DNA of 34,672 bases from Alphaproteobacteria bacterium (GTDB lineage Bacteria; Pseudomonadota; Alphaproteobacteria; Micropepsales; Micropepsaceae). How positions within the stretch are numbered: position 1 is the stretch's first letter; each line of letters begins with the position of its first letter. The DNA is taken from contig JAGWJY010000034.1 of NCBI GenBank assembly GCA_028865545.1, positions 1 to 34,672 on the forward strand. The letters are read 5' to 3'. Position numbers and translations under genes: made by a program. Below, one piece after another: positions 7,618 through 19,775 of the stretch. Under the pieces are notes generated by a model. It searched no databases and had not been told where the DNA came from. It was given only the letters and a program-made list of their open reading frames with translations.

Positions 7618-7731
7618 ATTCTCTCCCTGCGATTAGAACTTGAGCCCAAGTTTGTGACAATTGGAAAAAGCCAGTAAGGCGCTAGCGGTATTGGGCGTGA
7701 AAGCTTGCAGGTTTGTTGTTGTTCCTCTTTA

Positions 7732-7776
7732 CCCCCCTCGTCGCCTTCGGCGGCACTCCCCCCGTAAACGGGGGAG
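7732..7776. repeat. Intergenic palindromic repeat downstream of ligA
   Basis: A C-rich run is followed by the small hairpin CGCC-TTC-GGCG and then CTCCCCCCGT-AA-ACGGGGGAG (7756-7776), a ~9-bp stem with one extra C. The layout resembles a palindromic intergenic element common in alphaproteobacterial genomes. It lies 38 bases beyond the ligA stop. It may also limit ligA transcription, although no T-run follows on the minus strand. Confidence 0.55.
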
Positions 7777-7813
7777 AAAAGCGGGATGCGATTCGGCCAA
7801 AAGCTATCGCGCA

Positions 7814-11655
<3,842 letters not shown>

Positions 11656-11665
11656 GGCCTTACCA

Positions 11666-12514
11666 TCAAAGGATTTTGGAGAATGCCTTGCTGATCCATG
11701 AGCCCTTGTCTTCCTTGGGCGCCAAATTGCGCTTCTTCAGAAGATTATAGGCGTCTTGATACCATGGACTGCCAGGATAATTCGCGCCCAGAACGGCCGC
11801 GGCGGTTTGCGCTTCCTTGTCGACGCCCAGTGCGTAATAGGCTTCCGTGAGCCGCTCGAGGGCCTCGGCGATCTGGGGCGTCGTCTGATACTCCTCCACC
11901 ACCGTGCGGAAGCGGTTGATGGCGCCGATATAATCGTCCTTGAACAGGTAATAGCGGCCGACCTCCATCTCCTTGCCGGCCAGATGGTCCATCGTCAGGT
12001 CGATCTTCAGCTTGGCGTCGCGGGCATAAGCCGTGTCGGGGAAGCGCTGGACGACGTCCTGCAGGGCGACAAGGGCGGCCTGGGTATTGGTCTGGTCGCG
12101 ACCGACATCGACGATCTGCTCATAAAGCGAGACGGCCTTCAGATAGAAGGCATAAGCGACTTCTTTGCTGCCGGGATGCAGGGAGATGTACTGATCGGCC
12201 GTCGAGATGGCGTCGGAGTATTTGTTGCCCTCATAGGAGGAGAAGGCGCTCATCAGCATGGCGCGCCGCGCCCAGACCGAATAGGGGTGCTGCCGCTCGA
12301 CCTCGTCGAACTGCTTGGCGGCGTTGGTCCAGTCCTCGTTGCGGACATAGCGCCAGGCCGCCGCATAAATCTGATCGACCGGCCGTTCCTGATAGGTGGC
12401 ATCGCGCTGTTCGTCCGAGCTCTTGTCGAACAGGCTGCAGCCGGACAGCGCCAGCGTGGCCGCAACGGCCAACAGGGGAACCAATCTGCGCACAGAACCC
12501 TTCAGGGACATCAT
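11666..12514 (-). CDS. bamD: Outer membrane protein assembly factor BamD
   Basis: BamD is the essential lipoprotein of the BAM complex, which folds beta-barrel proteins into the outer membrane. The 282-aa precursor has a lipoprotein signal with lipobox LSGC (C26 lipidated), then five TPR-like helical repeats (about 45-245). Characteristic stretches are YVRNEDWTNAAKQFDEVERQHPYS and KEVAYAFYLKAVSLYEQI. The start may be 12514 or the adjacent ATG at 12511. It lies 131 bases downstream of lpxC, a gap without a recognisable gene. The lpxC-bamD-recN-ligA order is conserved in alphaproteobacteria. Confidence 0.95.
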   Translation of the reverse strand: MMSLKGSVRRLVPLLAVAATLALSGCSLFDKSSDEQRDATYQERPVDQIYAAAWRYVRNEDWTNAAKQFDEVERQHPYSVWARRAMLMSAFSSYEGNKYSDAISTADQYISLHPGSKEVAYAFYLKAVSLYEQIVDVGRDQTNTQAALVALQDVVQRFPDTAYARDAKLKIDLTMDHLAGKEMEVGRYYLFKDDYIGAINRFRTVVEEYQTTPQIAEALERLTEAYYALGVDKEAQTAAAVLGANYPGSPWYQDAYNLLKKRNLAPKEDKGSWISKAFSKIL

Positions 12515-12645
12515 CGAGCGTTTCCGTGTTGTGGGTTGGCTGCTTTTCTCAGGCAGGCCAGCCTCTTATGGCATTTCGGCAGAAGGCTGGTCCAGTGGGG
12601 CCTCCCGGCATCGTAAAGGCGCGGCCGGCCGGGCAAAAAGGCGGG

Positions 12646-13503
12646 TTATGAGGCGGCAATCAAACTGTAATTCGCGGGATCGGCGAACAAGGCCCGCAAC
12701 ACCGCGTTGTTCAGAGCGTGCCCGGAACGGACCCCCTCGAAGCGGGCGACCAGCGGCGCCCCCGCCAACGCCATGTCGCCGATGGCATCCAGGATCTTGT
12801 GCCGCACGAATTCGTCGGGAAAGCGCATCAGATCCGCATTGACCACCCGGTCGCCGTCGATCGCCAGCGTGTTGTCGAGCGAGGCGCCGTGACCGCGGTC
12901 CATGGCCTTGAGCGTTTCCAAGTCCGCGACATTGCCGAAGGTGCGCGCCGGCGCGATCTCGCGGCGGAAGCCTTCCGGCGAGAACGCGAACGAGAAGGTC
13001 TGCCGGCCGATGGCGGCGGAGGGAAACACGATCTCGAAATCGTAGGACAGCGCATCGGCCGGAATGAGCGCGGCCCGGGCGTTCTTGTGGATCACCTCGA
13101 CGGGTTTCAGGACCTTGATCGCGGTGCGCGGCGAAGGTTGTTCTTTGACGCCGGCCGTGTCGATCAACTCCAGATAGGAGAGTGCGTTGCCGTCCAGGAT
13201 CGGCGGTTCGGGGCCGTCCAGGATGACGACAAGGTCGTCGACCTGCGCGCCGGCGATCGCCGCCATCAGATGTTCGACCACACCGACCTTGGCGCGTTTC
13301 GTCGCCAGCATGGTGCCGAGATTCGTTTCGGCGACGGCGTCGTAGCGAGCGGGAATTTCGGCGCCGTCGAGATCGCTGCGGCGGAAGATAACGCCGGTGG
13401 CGGGCTTCGCCGGCGCCAGCATCATGCGCACCTGCGTGCCGGCATGAAGGGCAATGCCTTCGGCGGCGACTTCATGGGCGATGGTGTTGCGGTTCGTGCT
13501 CAT
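12646..13503 (-). CDS. lpxC: UDP-3-O-acyl-N-acetylglucosamine deacetylase
   Basis: LpxC is a zinc enzyme that performs the committed step of lipid A synthesis, deacetylating UDP-3-O-acyl-GlcNAc in the cytoplasm. The 285-aa sequence carries E77-H78 in VEHLM (catalytic Glu and zinc ligand), H235 and D239 in FVRHKILDAIGD (zinc ligands) and H262 in SGHALNN (catalytic His). The two-domain length is normal, slightly shorter than the E. coli enzyme. A GCAGGG ribosome site precedes the ATG. It is divergent from the DUF389 gene, with only 64 bases between the starts, so their promoters must overlap or abut. Confidence 0.96.
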   Translation of the reverse strand: MSTNRNTIAHEVAAEGIALHAGTQVRMMLAPAKPATGVIFRRSDLDGAEIPARYDAVAETNLGTMLATKRAKVGVVEHLMAAIAGAQVDDLVVILDGPEPPILDGNALSYLELIDTAGVKEQPSPRTAIKVLKPVEVIHKNARAALIPADALSYDFEIVFPSAAIGRQTFSFAFSPEGFRREIAPARTFGNVADLETLKAMDRGHGASLDNTLAIDGDRVVNADLMRFPDEFVRHKILDAIGDMALAGAPLVARFEGVRSGHALNNAVLRALFADPANYSLIAAS

Positions 13504-13552
13504 CCCTGCGGCTTAGGTTCGCCACCTTTTACGGTGTCCCAGATATTTTTCC

Positions 13553-13560
13553 TATATAAC
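13553..13560 (+). promoter_or_regulatory. Candidate -10 element of a leaderless promoter for the DUF389 gene
   Basis: TATATAAC stands 7 bases before the ATG at 13568 and no Shine-Dalgarno lies between. If this is the -10 box, transcription would start at or just before the initiation codon, giving a leaderless mRNA. The -35 region (TTTTACGG around 13527-13534) is weak. Confidence 0.4.
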
Positions 13561-13567
13561 CCATTTC

Positions 13568-15202
13568 ATGAGCGGTTTGTCACTGCCAGCGATCCGACGG
13601 ATGGCGTCGCGCGCCACCCTGATACGCATTCTCGCTGTGCTGAACCGCTGGCGCAAACTGCCGTTCAAGACCATCGACCACGATGCCGTCATGGAGCATC
13701 TGGCCAAAGAGGGCGGCATCTCCGCCAGCTACTGCGTGTTGACGGCCCTGTCTTGCGGCATCGCCATTCTCGGCCTGCTGCTGTCGTCGCCTGCCGTCGT
13801 CATCGGCGCCATGCTGATCTCGCCGCTGATGAGTCCGATCATCCTGTTCGGCTTTTCGCTGGCGACGCTCGACGAACAACTGGCCATCAAAAGCCTGAAG
13901 GCGATCGTACTGGGCACAGGACTGGCGATCACGCAAGCCGCCGTCATCGTCTGGATGTCGCCGCTCAATTCGGCCACGGCGGAGATCCTGGCCCGGACGA
14001 GGCCGAATTTCTTCGACCTTCTGGTGGCGATCTTCTCGGCCATCGCCGGCGCCTATGCCGTCGCCAACCGCAAGGGCGAGACCATCGTCGGCGTGGCCAT
14101 CGCCACGGCCTTGATGCCGCCTCTTGCGGTGATCGGCTATGGCTTGGCCGTCCACAACTGGGCGATCACGACAGGCGCCAGCGGTCTGTTCATGACCAAT
14201 CTGCTGGCGATCGCCCTGACCGCCAGCCTGGTGGCGCGCTTCTTCGGCTTCGGTTCCATGCATCCGTCGCGCACCGGCCTTTGGCACACGCTCGGCATTT
14301 TCGCCGTGTTCGGCATCCTGTCGATTCCGCTCGGCTTTTCGCTCGAACAGATCGCGCGCGAGGCGGTTCTGACGTCGCGCGCGAAAAACACGCTCAACGC
14401 CTATTTCGAGCCGTACAACGATCATATCTACGGCATGGACATCAAATTCGCGAAGGACCAGCCGATCCAGATCAACGCGCTCGTCCTGACTCAGAAAAAC
14501 CGCATCGGCGCCGACGCCGAAATGCAGAAACGGCTGCAGCAGGCGCTGGGGCGACCGGTCCAGCTGTCGTTGTCGCAAGTGCCGGTGCACGCGCATGAAT
14601 CCCTGGACCGGCAGGCGGTTGAAGCGCTGGTGAGCGAGTCTGCCGCCATGTTGTCGAAGCGCATGCAAAACGCATCGCAGCCGGATATCGCGGCGATTGC
14701 GGCAGCCGAGGCCCAGGTGCCGTTGCTCGACATCTCCCTCGACCGGCAAGGACGCACGGTGCTCATCCGCGGGCAAAGCGACACGGCGGCGGAACTGGCG
14801 GCGATGCACCACGCCGCCACGGTCTTGCGGCAACGGTTCGCGGATTGGCGGTTCGATTTTCATCCGGACGTAAACGCCCTACCGCCCATCCCGTTCACGG
14901 AAGACTCCACACAGCTCGATCCCGCAGCCGAAAAGCAGCTGAGCGATATGATCTGGGCCCTCAAGAGCGCGGGCGTCAACGCGGTGCGCGCCATCGGGCG
15001 GGCCGACACGCAAGGAAAAAGCGCCGTTGCCAACCGGCACGCTGCGCTCCGCCGCGCCATTGCTGTGAGCACAATTCTGCAGCAGGCGGGCATCAAGGCG
15101 ACGGCCGTGGCGCAATACCTGGCTCCACGGCAGAGAGCGGAAGAAGCGGAAAACGGCCGCGCCGCCTTCCGCCAAGTGCTTCTCGAACCGCAGGGCGATT
15201 GA
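13568..15202 (+). CDS. DUF389 inner-membrane protein with C-terminal OmpA-like domain
   Basis: A 544-aa protein. Residues ~50-260 contain about seven hydrophobic helices with the DUF389 signature (SPAVVIGAMLISPLMSPI at 74-91; ATALMPPLAVIGYGLA near 179-194). The function of DUF389 is unknown. A soluble region (~265-435) follows. Residues ~440-543 resemble an OmpA-like peptidoglycan-binding domain, with FTEDSTQLDPAAEKQL, the GRADTQG motif with D480, and NRHAALRRAIAV with N489 and R495/R496. D480 and the arginine correspond to the residues that grip diaminopimelate in OmpA. The protein could therefore tie an inner-membrane transporter or sensor to the cell wall. It is transcribed against its neighbours and separates lpxC from ftsZ. 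Confidence 0.85.
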   Translation: MSGLSLPAIRRMASRATLIRILAVLNRWRKLPFKTIDHDAVMEHLAKEGGISASYCVLTALSCGIAILGLLLSSPAVVIGAMLISPLMSPIILFGFSLATLDEQLAIKSLKAIVLGTGLAITQAAVIVWMSPLNSATAEILARTRPNFFDLLVAIFSAIAGAYAVANRKGETIVGVAIATALMPPLAVIGYGLAVHNWAITTGASGLFMTNLLAIALTASLVARFFGFGSMHPSRTGLWHTLGIFAVFGILSIPLGFSLEQIAREAVLTSRAKNTLNAYFEPYNDHIYGMDIKFAKDQPIQINALVLTQKNRIGADAEMQKRLQQALGRPVQLSLSQVPVHAHESLDRQAVEALVSESAAMLSKRMQNASQPDIAAIAAAEAQVPLLDISLDRQGRTVLIRGQSDTAAELAAMHHAATVLRQRFADWRFDFHPDVNALPPIPFTEDSTQLDPAAEKQLSDMIWALKSAGVNAVRAIGRADTQGKSAVANRHAALRRAIAVSTILQQAGIKATAVAQYLAPRQRAEEAENGRAAFRQVLLEPQGD

Positions 15203-15233
15203 TGCCGTTTCCGGTTGCGCAGCTAAGCCGCGT

Positions 15234-15683
15234 TCACCACACCGTCCGCATCCAGCGCAGATATGTTCTGAAATCCTTGGCGGTGACCATCGGATCGCCA
15301 TAAACGGGGTCGCCGTCGACGCTGTTTGCAATGCCGCTCGGCACGGCGCACATCCTGGCGCGCGTGCGCGCCCCCAAGACCTTGACACTACCCGTCTTCA
15401 GCACGGTCGCGGAAACCGGCACCGCGTGCAGCATGTGGTTTTCGAACCAATCTACGGCGCCACCCGAGGCACCGCGTCTTTCGGCAACGGATGCCAGCGG
15501 CAGATGCCTTTCCCGAGCATAGTCGTACGCGACCTCCGCGGCGGTGCGCAGCGGGGCGGGATCGCAGTCGAGTTTGGGTATGCGCGAGAAACCAACTTTC
15601 GCAAGCCGTTCAATCAGGGCCAGCGCCGCCACTGCCGCCGCAAACCCTGCGACGCCCATCGTCAACGAAGAGCCATCGAGCAT
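15234..15683 (-). CDS. Small hypothetical protein with N-terminal hydrophobic segment
   Basis: A possible 149-aa protein with one hydrophobic helix (about 9-24, GVAGFAAAVAALALI) and a soluble remainder without any domain I recognise. No good ribosome site precedes the ATG at 15683; an internal ATG at codon 9 (15659) is an alternative. It ends 31 bases from the stop of the convergent DUF389 gene. The upstream 150 bases are AT-rich and could hold a promoter. This is an ORFan-like call; it may be a lineage-specific gene. Confidence 0.5.
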   Translation of the reverse strand: MLDGSSLTMGVAGFAAAVAALALIERLAKVGFSRIPKLDCDPAPLRTAAEVAYDYARERHLPLASVAERRGASGGAVDWFENHMLHAVPVSATVLKTGSVKVLGARTRARMCAVPSGIANSVDGDPVYGDPMVTAKDFRTYLRWMRTVW

Positions 15684-15838
15684 ATTGTTTGTTGTCCAAT
15701 GTGAAGTCCGAAGGCGTGCTCATATATGAAACACGCATAATGATATATGCGACATTATATGTAATTTGACCAGTATATATTCTAAGGGTCCCAAACAAAT
15801 CAGGATTTTGGCGAAAACGGCCGTAGGGACGGCTTGCG

Positions 15839-15882
15839 AAAGCAAGAAAAAGGGCGGCGCGGGGTTCTCCGCGTCGCCCTTT
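15839..15882 (-). terminator. Rho-independent terminator of the dcw cluster (after ftsZ)
   Basis: Two arms of 14 bases (15849-15862 and 15869-15882) pair with one G-U wobble around a 6-base loop. On the minus strand the stem is followed by TTTTTCTTGC, the expected U-tract. It lies 69 bases past the ftsZ stop and should end the dcw transcript. Confidence 0.85.
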
Positions 15883-15894
15883 GGGTCACCTGAA

Positions 15895-15953
15895 TCCCCG
15901 GTCCGCGCCTTTGCGCCAACCTCGCCGGGGATGACGTCACGGGTGTGACGTCA
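15895..15953. repeat. Two stacked inverted repeats between ftsZ stop and terminator
   Basis: TGACGTCAC-GGGT-GTGACGTCA (15932-15953) is a perfect 9-bp inverted repeat whose last three bases are the ftsZ stop codon. Directly next to it, TCCCCGG (15895-15901) pairs with CCGGGGA (15925-15931) around a 23-base loop. With the terminator they make three consecutive hairpins at the 3' end of the ftsZ mRNA. Confidence 0.7.
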
Positions 15954-17468
15954 GTTCGTCTGTCTGCGCAGGAACGCCGGGATTTCGAACTGCTCGTCCC
16001 GCTTGTGATCGGGGAACAGATCATCGGCCTTGGGCGCTACGGCGCGCGGCTGTTCCGCCGGCGCGACCGCCCGCGGCATGACCTGCGATGTCGCACGCTG
16101 GGCCGTGGCTACGGCTCGCGGCGCGGCAGCAGGCTCCATCCGCAGCTCTTCCTTGTGCTTCTTGCGCCCGAGGAACCAGCCACGACGTTCCGGCTCCGGT
16201 TCCGGCGCCCGTGCCGCTATCGGCGCAGGGCGCGTGCCGGGCATCGGCGGTACGTCGTCTTCGTCGATCCGGATCACCCGTGGCGCACTCTCGCTGCCCA
16301 GGATCATCGCCTCGGCTGACGCATGCTCGGCCGTGGCGCCCAGCTCGTCGGCCAAAGCTTCGACCTGGCGGCGTACCGGGTTGTTCGACGGCGCCGGCGC
16401 CGCCGCGACGGGCCGCGGTTCAGGCTTGGGCTCGGGCATGCGCGCCGGCATCGGCTTGATGTGCGGCCGCAGCGGTTCGACGTTCTTGGGCATGCGCATC
16501 TCGGCAGCGTCGATGCCGGTGGCAACGACACTGACGCGGATGCGTCCTTCCATATTATCGAGGATGGTGTTGCCGAAGATGATGTTGGCGTCGGGATCGA
16601 CCTCGGCGCGCACGCGGTTGGCGGCGGCTTCGACTTCGAACAACATCAGATCCGGACCGCCGGTGATGTTGATGAGCACGCCGCGGGCGCCCTTCATCGA
16701 TACATCGTCGAGCAGCGGGTTGGAGATGGCCATGTCGGCGGCCTTCTGGGCGCGGTCTTCGCCCTCGGCCTCGCCGGTGCCCATCATCGCCTTGCCCATC
16801 TCGGAGATCACCGACTTGATGTCGGCGAAATCCAAATTGATCAGGCCAGGCATGACGATCAGATCGGTGACGCCGCGCACGCCGGCATGCAGCACGTCGT
16901 CGGCCATGGCGAAGGCCTGGGCGAAGGTGGTGCGATCGTTGGCGACGCGGAAGAGGTTCTGGTTCGGGATGACGATCAGCGTATGGACATATTGCTGAAG
17001 GTCGAGAATGCCCTTCTCGGCGATGCGCATCCGCTTGTCGCCTTCGAAGGCGAACGGCTTGGTCACGACGCCGACGGTGAGGATACCGCGCTCGCGAACC
17101 GCGCGGGCTATGACGGGTGCGGCCCCGGTGCCGGTGCCGCCACCCATGCCGGCGGTGATGAAGACCATGTGCGAGTCCGCGAGGTGCTCGAGAATCTCTT
17201 CCAGCGTTTCTTCCGCTCCGGCGCGGCCGACATCGGGCTGGGCGCCCGCACCCAGGCCTTCGGTGACATGCGCACCAAGCTGAATACGCCGCTCGGCCTT
17301 GGACTGCGCTAGCGCCTGGGCATCGGTGTTCGCCACCACGAAGTCCACGCCTTCAAGCTTCGAAGCGATCATGTTGTTGACCGCATTGCCACCAGCACCG
17401 CCGACGCCAAGTACCGTGATCCTTGGACGCAATTCCGTCGTCTGGGGCGTCTTAAAGTTGATCGCCAT
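15951..17468 (-). CDS. ftsZ: Cell division protein FtsZ
   Basis: FtsZ is the tubulin-like GTPase that polymerises into the division ring on the cytoplasmic face. The 505-aa protein has the GTP-binding loop GGGTGTG (109-115), the T7 loop NLDFADIK that completes the active site of the next subunit, and a globular core to about residue 320. A long Pro/Ala/Glu-rich linker (~330-490) of the alphaproteobacterial type follows, ending in the conserved tail EIPAFLRRQ that binds FtsA and other anchors. AAGGAG (17476-17481) sits 7 bases before the ATG. The 79 bases separating it from ftsA contain a cluster of GANTC sites. It is the last gene of the dcw cluster. Confidence 0.98.
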   Translation of the reverse strand: MAINFKTPQTTELRPRITVLGVGGAGGNAVNNMIASKLEGVDFVVANTDAQALAQSKAERRIQLGAHVTEGLGAGAQPDVGRAGAEETLEEILEHLADSHMVFITAGMGGGTGTGAAPVIARAVRERGILTVGVVTKPFAFEGDKRMRIAEKGILDLQQYVHTLIVIPNQNLFRVANDRTTFAQAFAMADDVLHAGVRGVTDLIVMPGLINLDFADIKSVISEMGKAMMGTGEAEGEDRAQKAADMAISNPLLDDVSMKGARGVLINITGGPDLMLFEVEAAANRVRAEVDPDANIIFGNTILDNMEGRIRVSVVATGIDAAEMRMPKNVEPLRPHIKPMPARMPEPKPEPRPVAAAPAPSNNPVRRQVEALADELGATAEHASAEAMILGSESAPRVIRIDEDDVPPMPGTRPAPIAARAPEPEPERRGWFLGRKKHKEELRMEPAAAPRAVATAQRATSQVMPRAVAPAEQPRAVAPKADDLFPDHKRDEQFEIPAFLRRQTN

Positions 17469-17519
17469 TCTTACTCTCCTTGGCTGTGCGCCTAATCATC
17501 GCCCTTGCACTACCCATCC

Positions 17520-17549
17520 GAATCGAATCACTCGATTCTTTGTTGAATC
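17520..17549. promoter_or_regulatory. Cluster of four GANTC (CcrM-type) sites upstream of ftsZ
   Basis: GANTC occurs at 17520-17524, 17525-17529, 17534-17538 and 17545-17549. At this base composition about one per 300 bases is expected. The first three lie in a perfect inverted repeat, GAATCGA-5-TCGATTC (17520-17538). In Caulobacter, GANTC methylation by CcrM and the factor GcrA controls ftsZ transcription. The position 50-80 bases before ftsZ fits a comparable control here. Confidence 0.6.
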
Positions 17550-18828
17550 ATCCGAACAGCCCACCGGTCAACCGAGAAAGCCAGCCTTTCGAGCCTGTTT
17601 CCGCCGGTGACAATGCAAGTTCGGGATTGAGAACGTCCGGCGGCATCGTTGCGCCTGCCATCAGCAAACCGACCGCGCTGGCGTAATCGGGACCGGCCGA
17701 CGCGGCCGGCAGGCCGGTGAAGCTTTGCGGCCGGCCGATACGCACCTGCTTGTTGAGCATGCGGCCGCACAATTCGCGCGCGCCGGCCAACTGGCAGGCG
17801 CCGCCCGTGAGCACGACCCTGCGGCCCGCGGCGACGTCGTAGCCGGAAGCCCGAAGACGCGTCTGAATCTCGCCGAATATCTCTTCCAACCGCGCCTGGA
17901 TGATGCGCGTCAGCATGGAACGCGGCACGCGCAATGCGGTTTCCTCGCCGTCCTCGCCCATCTGGGGCACGGCGACGACGTCGGCCCCGACCTCGAGATC
18001 GCCCAGCGCGGCGCCGTAGAGAACCTTGGTCCGCTCGGCCGCCGACAACGGCGCCGACAGCATCCGGGCGAGGTCGGCCGTGACCTGACTGCCACCGACC
18101 GGCACGACGTCGGCATGTACCAGATGGCCTTCCAGGAAGACGGCGATGGAGGTCACCCCGCCGCCCATGTCGATGAGAATGCTGCCGAGTTGCTTCTCGT
18201 CGTCGGAAAGGACGGCCAAGCCGCTGAGGAACGGTGCGAACAGGCTGCCCGCCACATTGAGATGGCAACGTTCGACGGCGAGCTTCAAATTCGCCAAAGG
18301 CGACGGCTTCACCGCCACGGCGTGCATCGACACGCCAATGCGCTGGCAGAACATGCCGGAGGGATCACGCACCCCCCGCGCCTCGTCGACCACATAGCTG
18401 GTCGGCGCGCTCTGGATGATCTCCAGACCCTCTGTGGTGCATTTCGTGCGCCCTTCGGCCAGCAGCTCGCGCAGATGCGCGTCGGACACCAGAGCACCGT
18501 CCAGCGCCATGGAGGCCCGTGCCGTGACGCTTGTCGGATTGCCGCAACTGACCGAGATCAGGACGTTCTGAATGCGGGCGTCGGCGAGGTTCTCAGCAGC
18601 CGCGACGCAATCTCGGATCGACTCCTCGGCCAGTGCCAAGCTGGTGATGGTACCGGCGCGGATGCCCTGGCTCTCGCGCAGGGCCGCTCCCAGGACGCGC
18701 AGCGAGCCCGGCTCCGCCTTGCCGATCAGGCAGACTACTTTGGACGAACCGATGTCGAGGGCGGCCACCAGACCCGTGCGATAGGCCGGTATCTCGCTCC
18801 CTGTTCGCAAACGCACCGTCTCACCCAT
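17548..18828 (-). CDS. ftsA: Cell division protein FtsA
   Basis: FtsA is the actin-like ATPase that tethers FtsZ to the membrane and recruits later divisome proteins. The 426-aa protein has the phosphate-1 motif ALDIGSSKV (23-31), the phosphate-2 region LIDMGGGVTSIAVF and the adenosine motif VVLTGGACQLAGARELC near the C-terminus. It ends with GSKGWLSRLTGGLFG, an amphipathic helix that is the membrane anchor in this family. The start overlaps the ftsQ stop by one base (TGATG). The length is normal. Confidence 0.97.
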   Translation of the reverse strand: MGETVRLRTGSEIPAYRTGLVAALDIGSSKVVCLIGKAEPGSLRVLGAALRESQGIRAGTITSLALAEESIRDCVAAAENLADARIQNVLISVSCGNPTSVTARASMALDGALVSDAHLRELLAEGRTKCTTEGLEIIQSAPTSYVVDEARGVRDPSGMFCQRIGVSMHAVAVKPSPLANLKLAVERCHLNVAGSLFAPFLSGLAVLSDDEKQLGSILIDMGGGVTSIAVFLEGHLVHADVVPVGGSQVTADLARMLSAPLSAAERTKVLYGAALGDLEVGADVVAVPQMGEDGEETALRVPRSMLTRIIQARLEEIFGEIQTRLRASGYDVAAGRRVVLTGGACQLAGARELCGRMLNKQVRIGRPQSFTGLPAASAGPDYASAVGLLMAGATMPPDVLNPELALSPAETGSKGWLSRLTGGLFG

Positions 18829-19775
18829 CAGATCGCTCTCCCGCTGATCGTCTTCTTGTCCTTCTGTTCACCGGTCTTGGTGACGAAGAAATATTGCGTA
18901 GGCGACCTGAGATCGATCTCCACCACGTCCCGCTCCAAAATTCCCTTGTCGACGATGAGATGCTCCAGCGCACCAAGCTGTTTTTGCCAACCGGTCTCCG
19001 GCAGCTTCACAACAACGCCGTCGTCAAGCAGCAGATTCCAGCGGCGGTCGGATTGATACTGATAAGCGTAGACGCGCGCCGCGATGGCCCGATAGCCGGC
19101 GACGGCCGCAACAATCGGCGCCGCTTTCTGCGGCGCGCCATCGCCCAACAGCAGCGGCAGACGAGGGAACTGGTCCAAGCCCTTGTCGGTGATGACGGCG
19201 CCGGAACGTTCGACCACATAGGAATCCTTCGGCGTCTGCCAACGCGCGAAGGGCTGCTTTTCGACGATACGCACATTGATGTCGTCCGGATAACGACGCT
19301 TGACGACGGCGTCGGCCACCCAGGGAAGCTGCATCAACCGGGCGCGTGCCGAAGGCAAATTTACCGAAAAGATCGACTGGCCCTGCGTGAAGCCCAGCGC
19401 GGCCATGATGGTGACCTGCGGCGTGCGGACATTGCCCGACAGATGCACCTGGGTGATGCCGAAGCCCGCATCGGCAAGCAGCGTATCATACGCCACCTCG
19501 GTGCGATGGATCGTGCGGCCGATGACGCCGCTGGCGAACAGACCCGCAAGCGCAGTCAGAACGACGATGACGAGCGTCATGATCAGCATCGGACGGCGCA
19601 AAGCGAGGAAGCCGCGCACGGCGTTCCACGCCCGCGAGAACAGGTTGCTGTGCAGCGCCTGACGGCGACCAAAGGACTTCTGCTGTGCCGCACCGCGCGT
19701 GACGCCGCGCGCCGACGAGCGGCCCTGCTTGCCGCGCTCGTCGCGGGGTTTGCGCGCCTGTCTCACCGATCGCAT
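18828..19775 (-). CDS. ftsQ: Cell division protein FtsQ
   Basis: FtsQ is a bitopic inner-membrane protein that links cytoplasmic and periplasmic parts of the divisome. The 315-aa protein has a long basic cytoplasmic tail (~1-60), one membrane helix (about 62-84, [18 protein letters not shown]), a POTRA domain (~104-175, [14 protein letters not shown] to [12 protein letters not shown]) and the beta domain with [13 protein letters not shown]. The frame opens at 19802 with GTG, but the ATG at 19775 is preferred because GGAGG lies 8 bases upstream. This start overlaps the end of ddl by 13 bases. Confidence 0.94.
   Translation of the reverse strand: MRSVRQARKPRDERGKQGRSSARGVTRGAAQQKSFGRRQALHSNLFSRAWNAVRGFLALRRPMLIMTLVIVVLTALAGLFASGVIGRTIHRTEVAYDTLLADAGFGITQVHLSGNVRTPQVTIMAALGFTQGQSIFSVNLPSARARLMQLPWVADAVVKRRYPDDINVRIVEKQPFARWQTPKDSYVVERSGAVITDKGLDQFPRLPLLLGDGAPQKAAPIVAAVAGYRAIAARVYAYQYQSDRRWNLLLDDGVVVKLPETGWQKQLGALEHLIVDKGILERDVVEIDLRSPTQYFFVTKTGEQKDKKTISGRAI

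Noticed and set aside
12515..12645. Separate small gene or terminator between lpxC and bamD
   Set aside because: No frame with a ribosome site and no stem with a T-run; it seems to be plain intergenic sequence.
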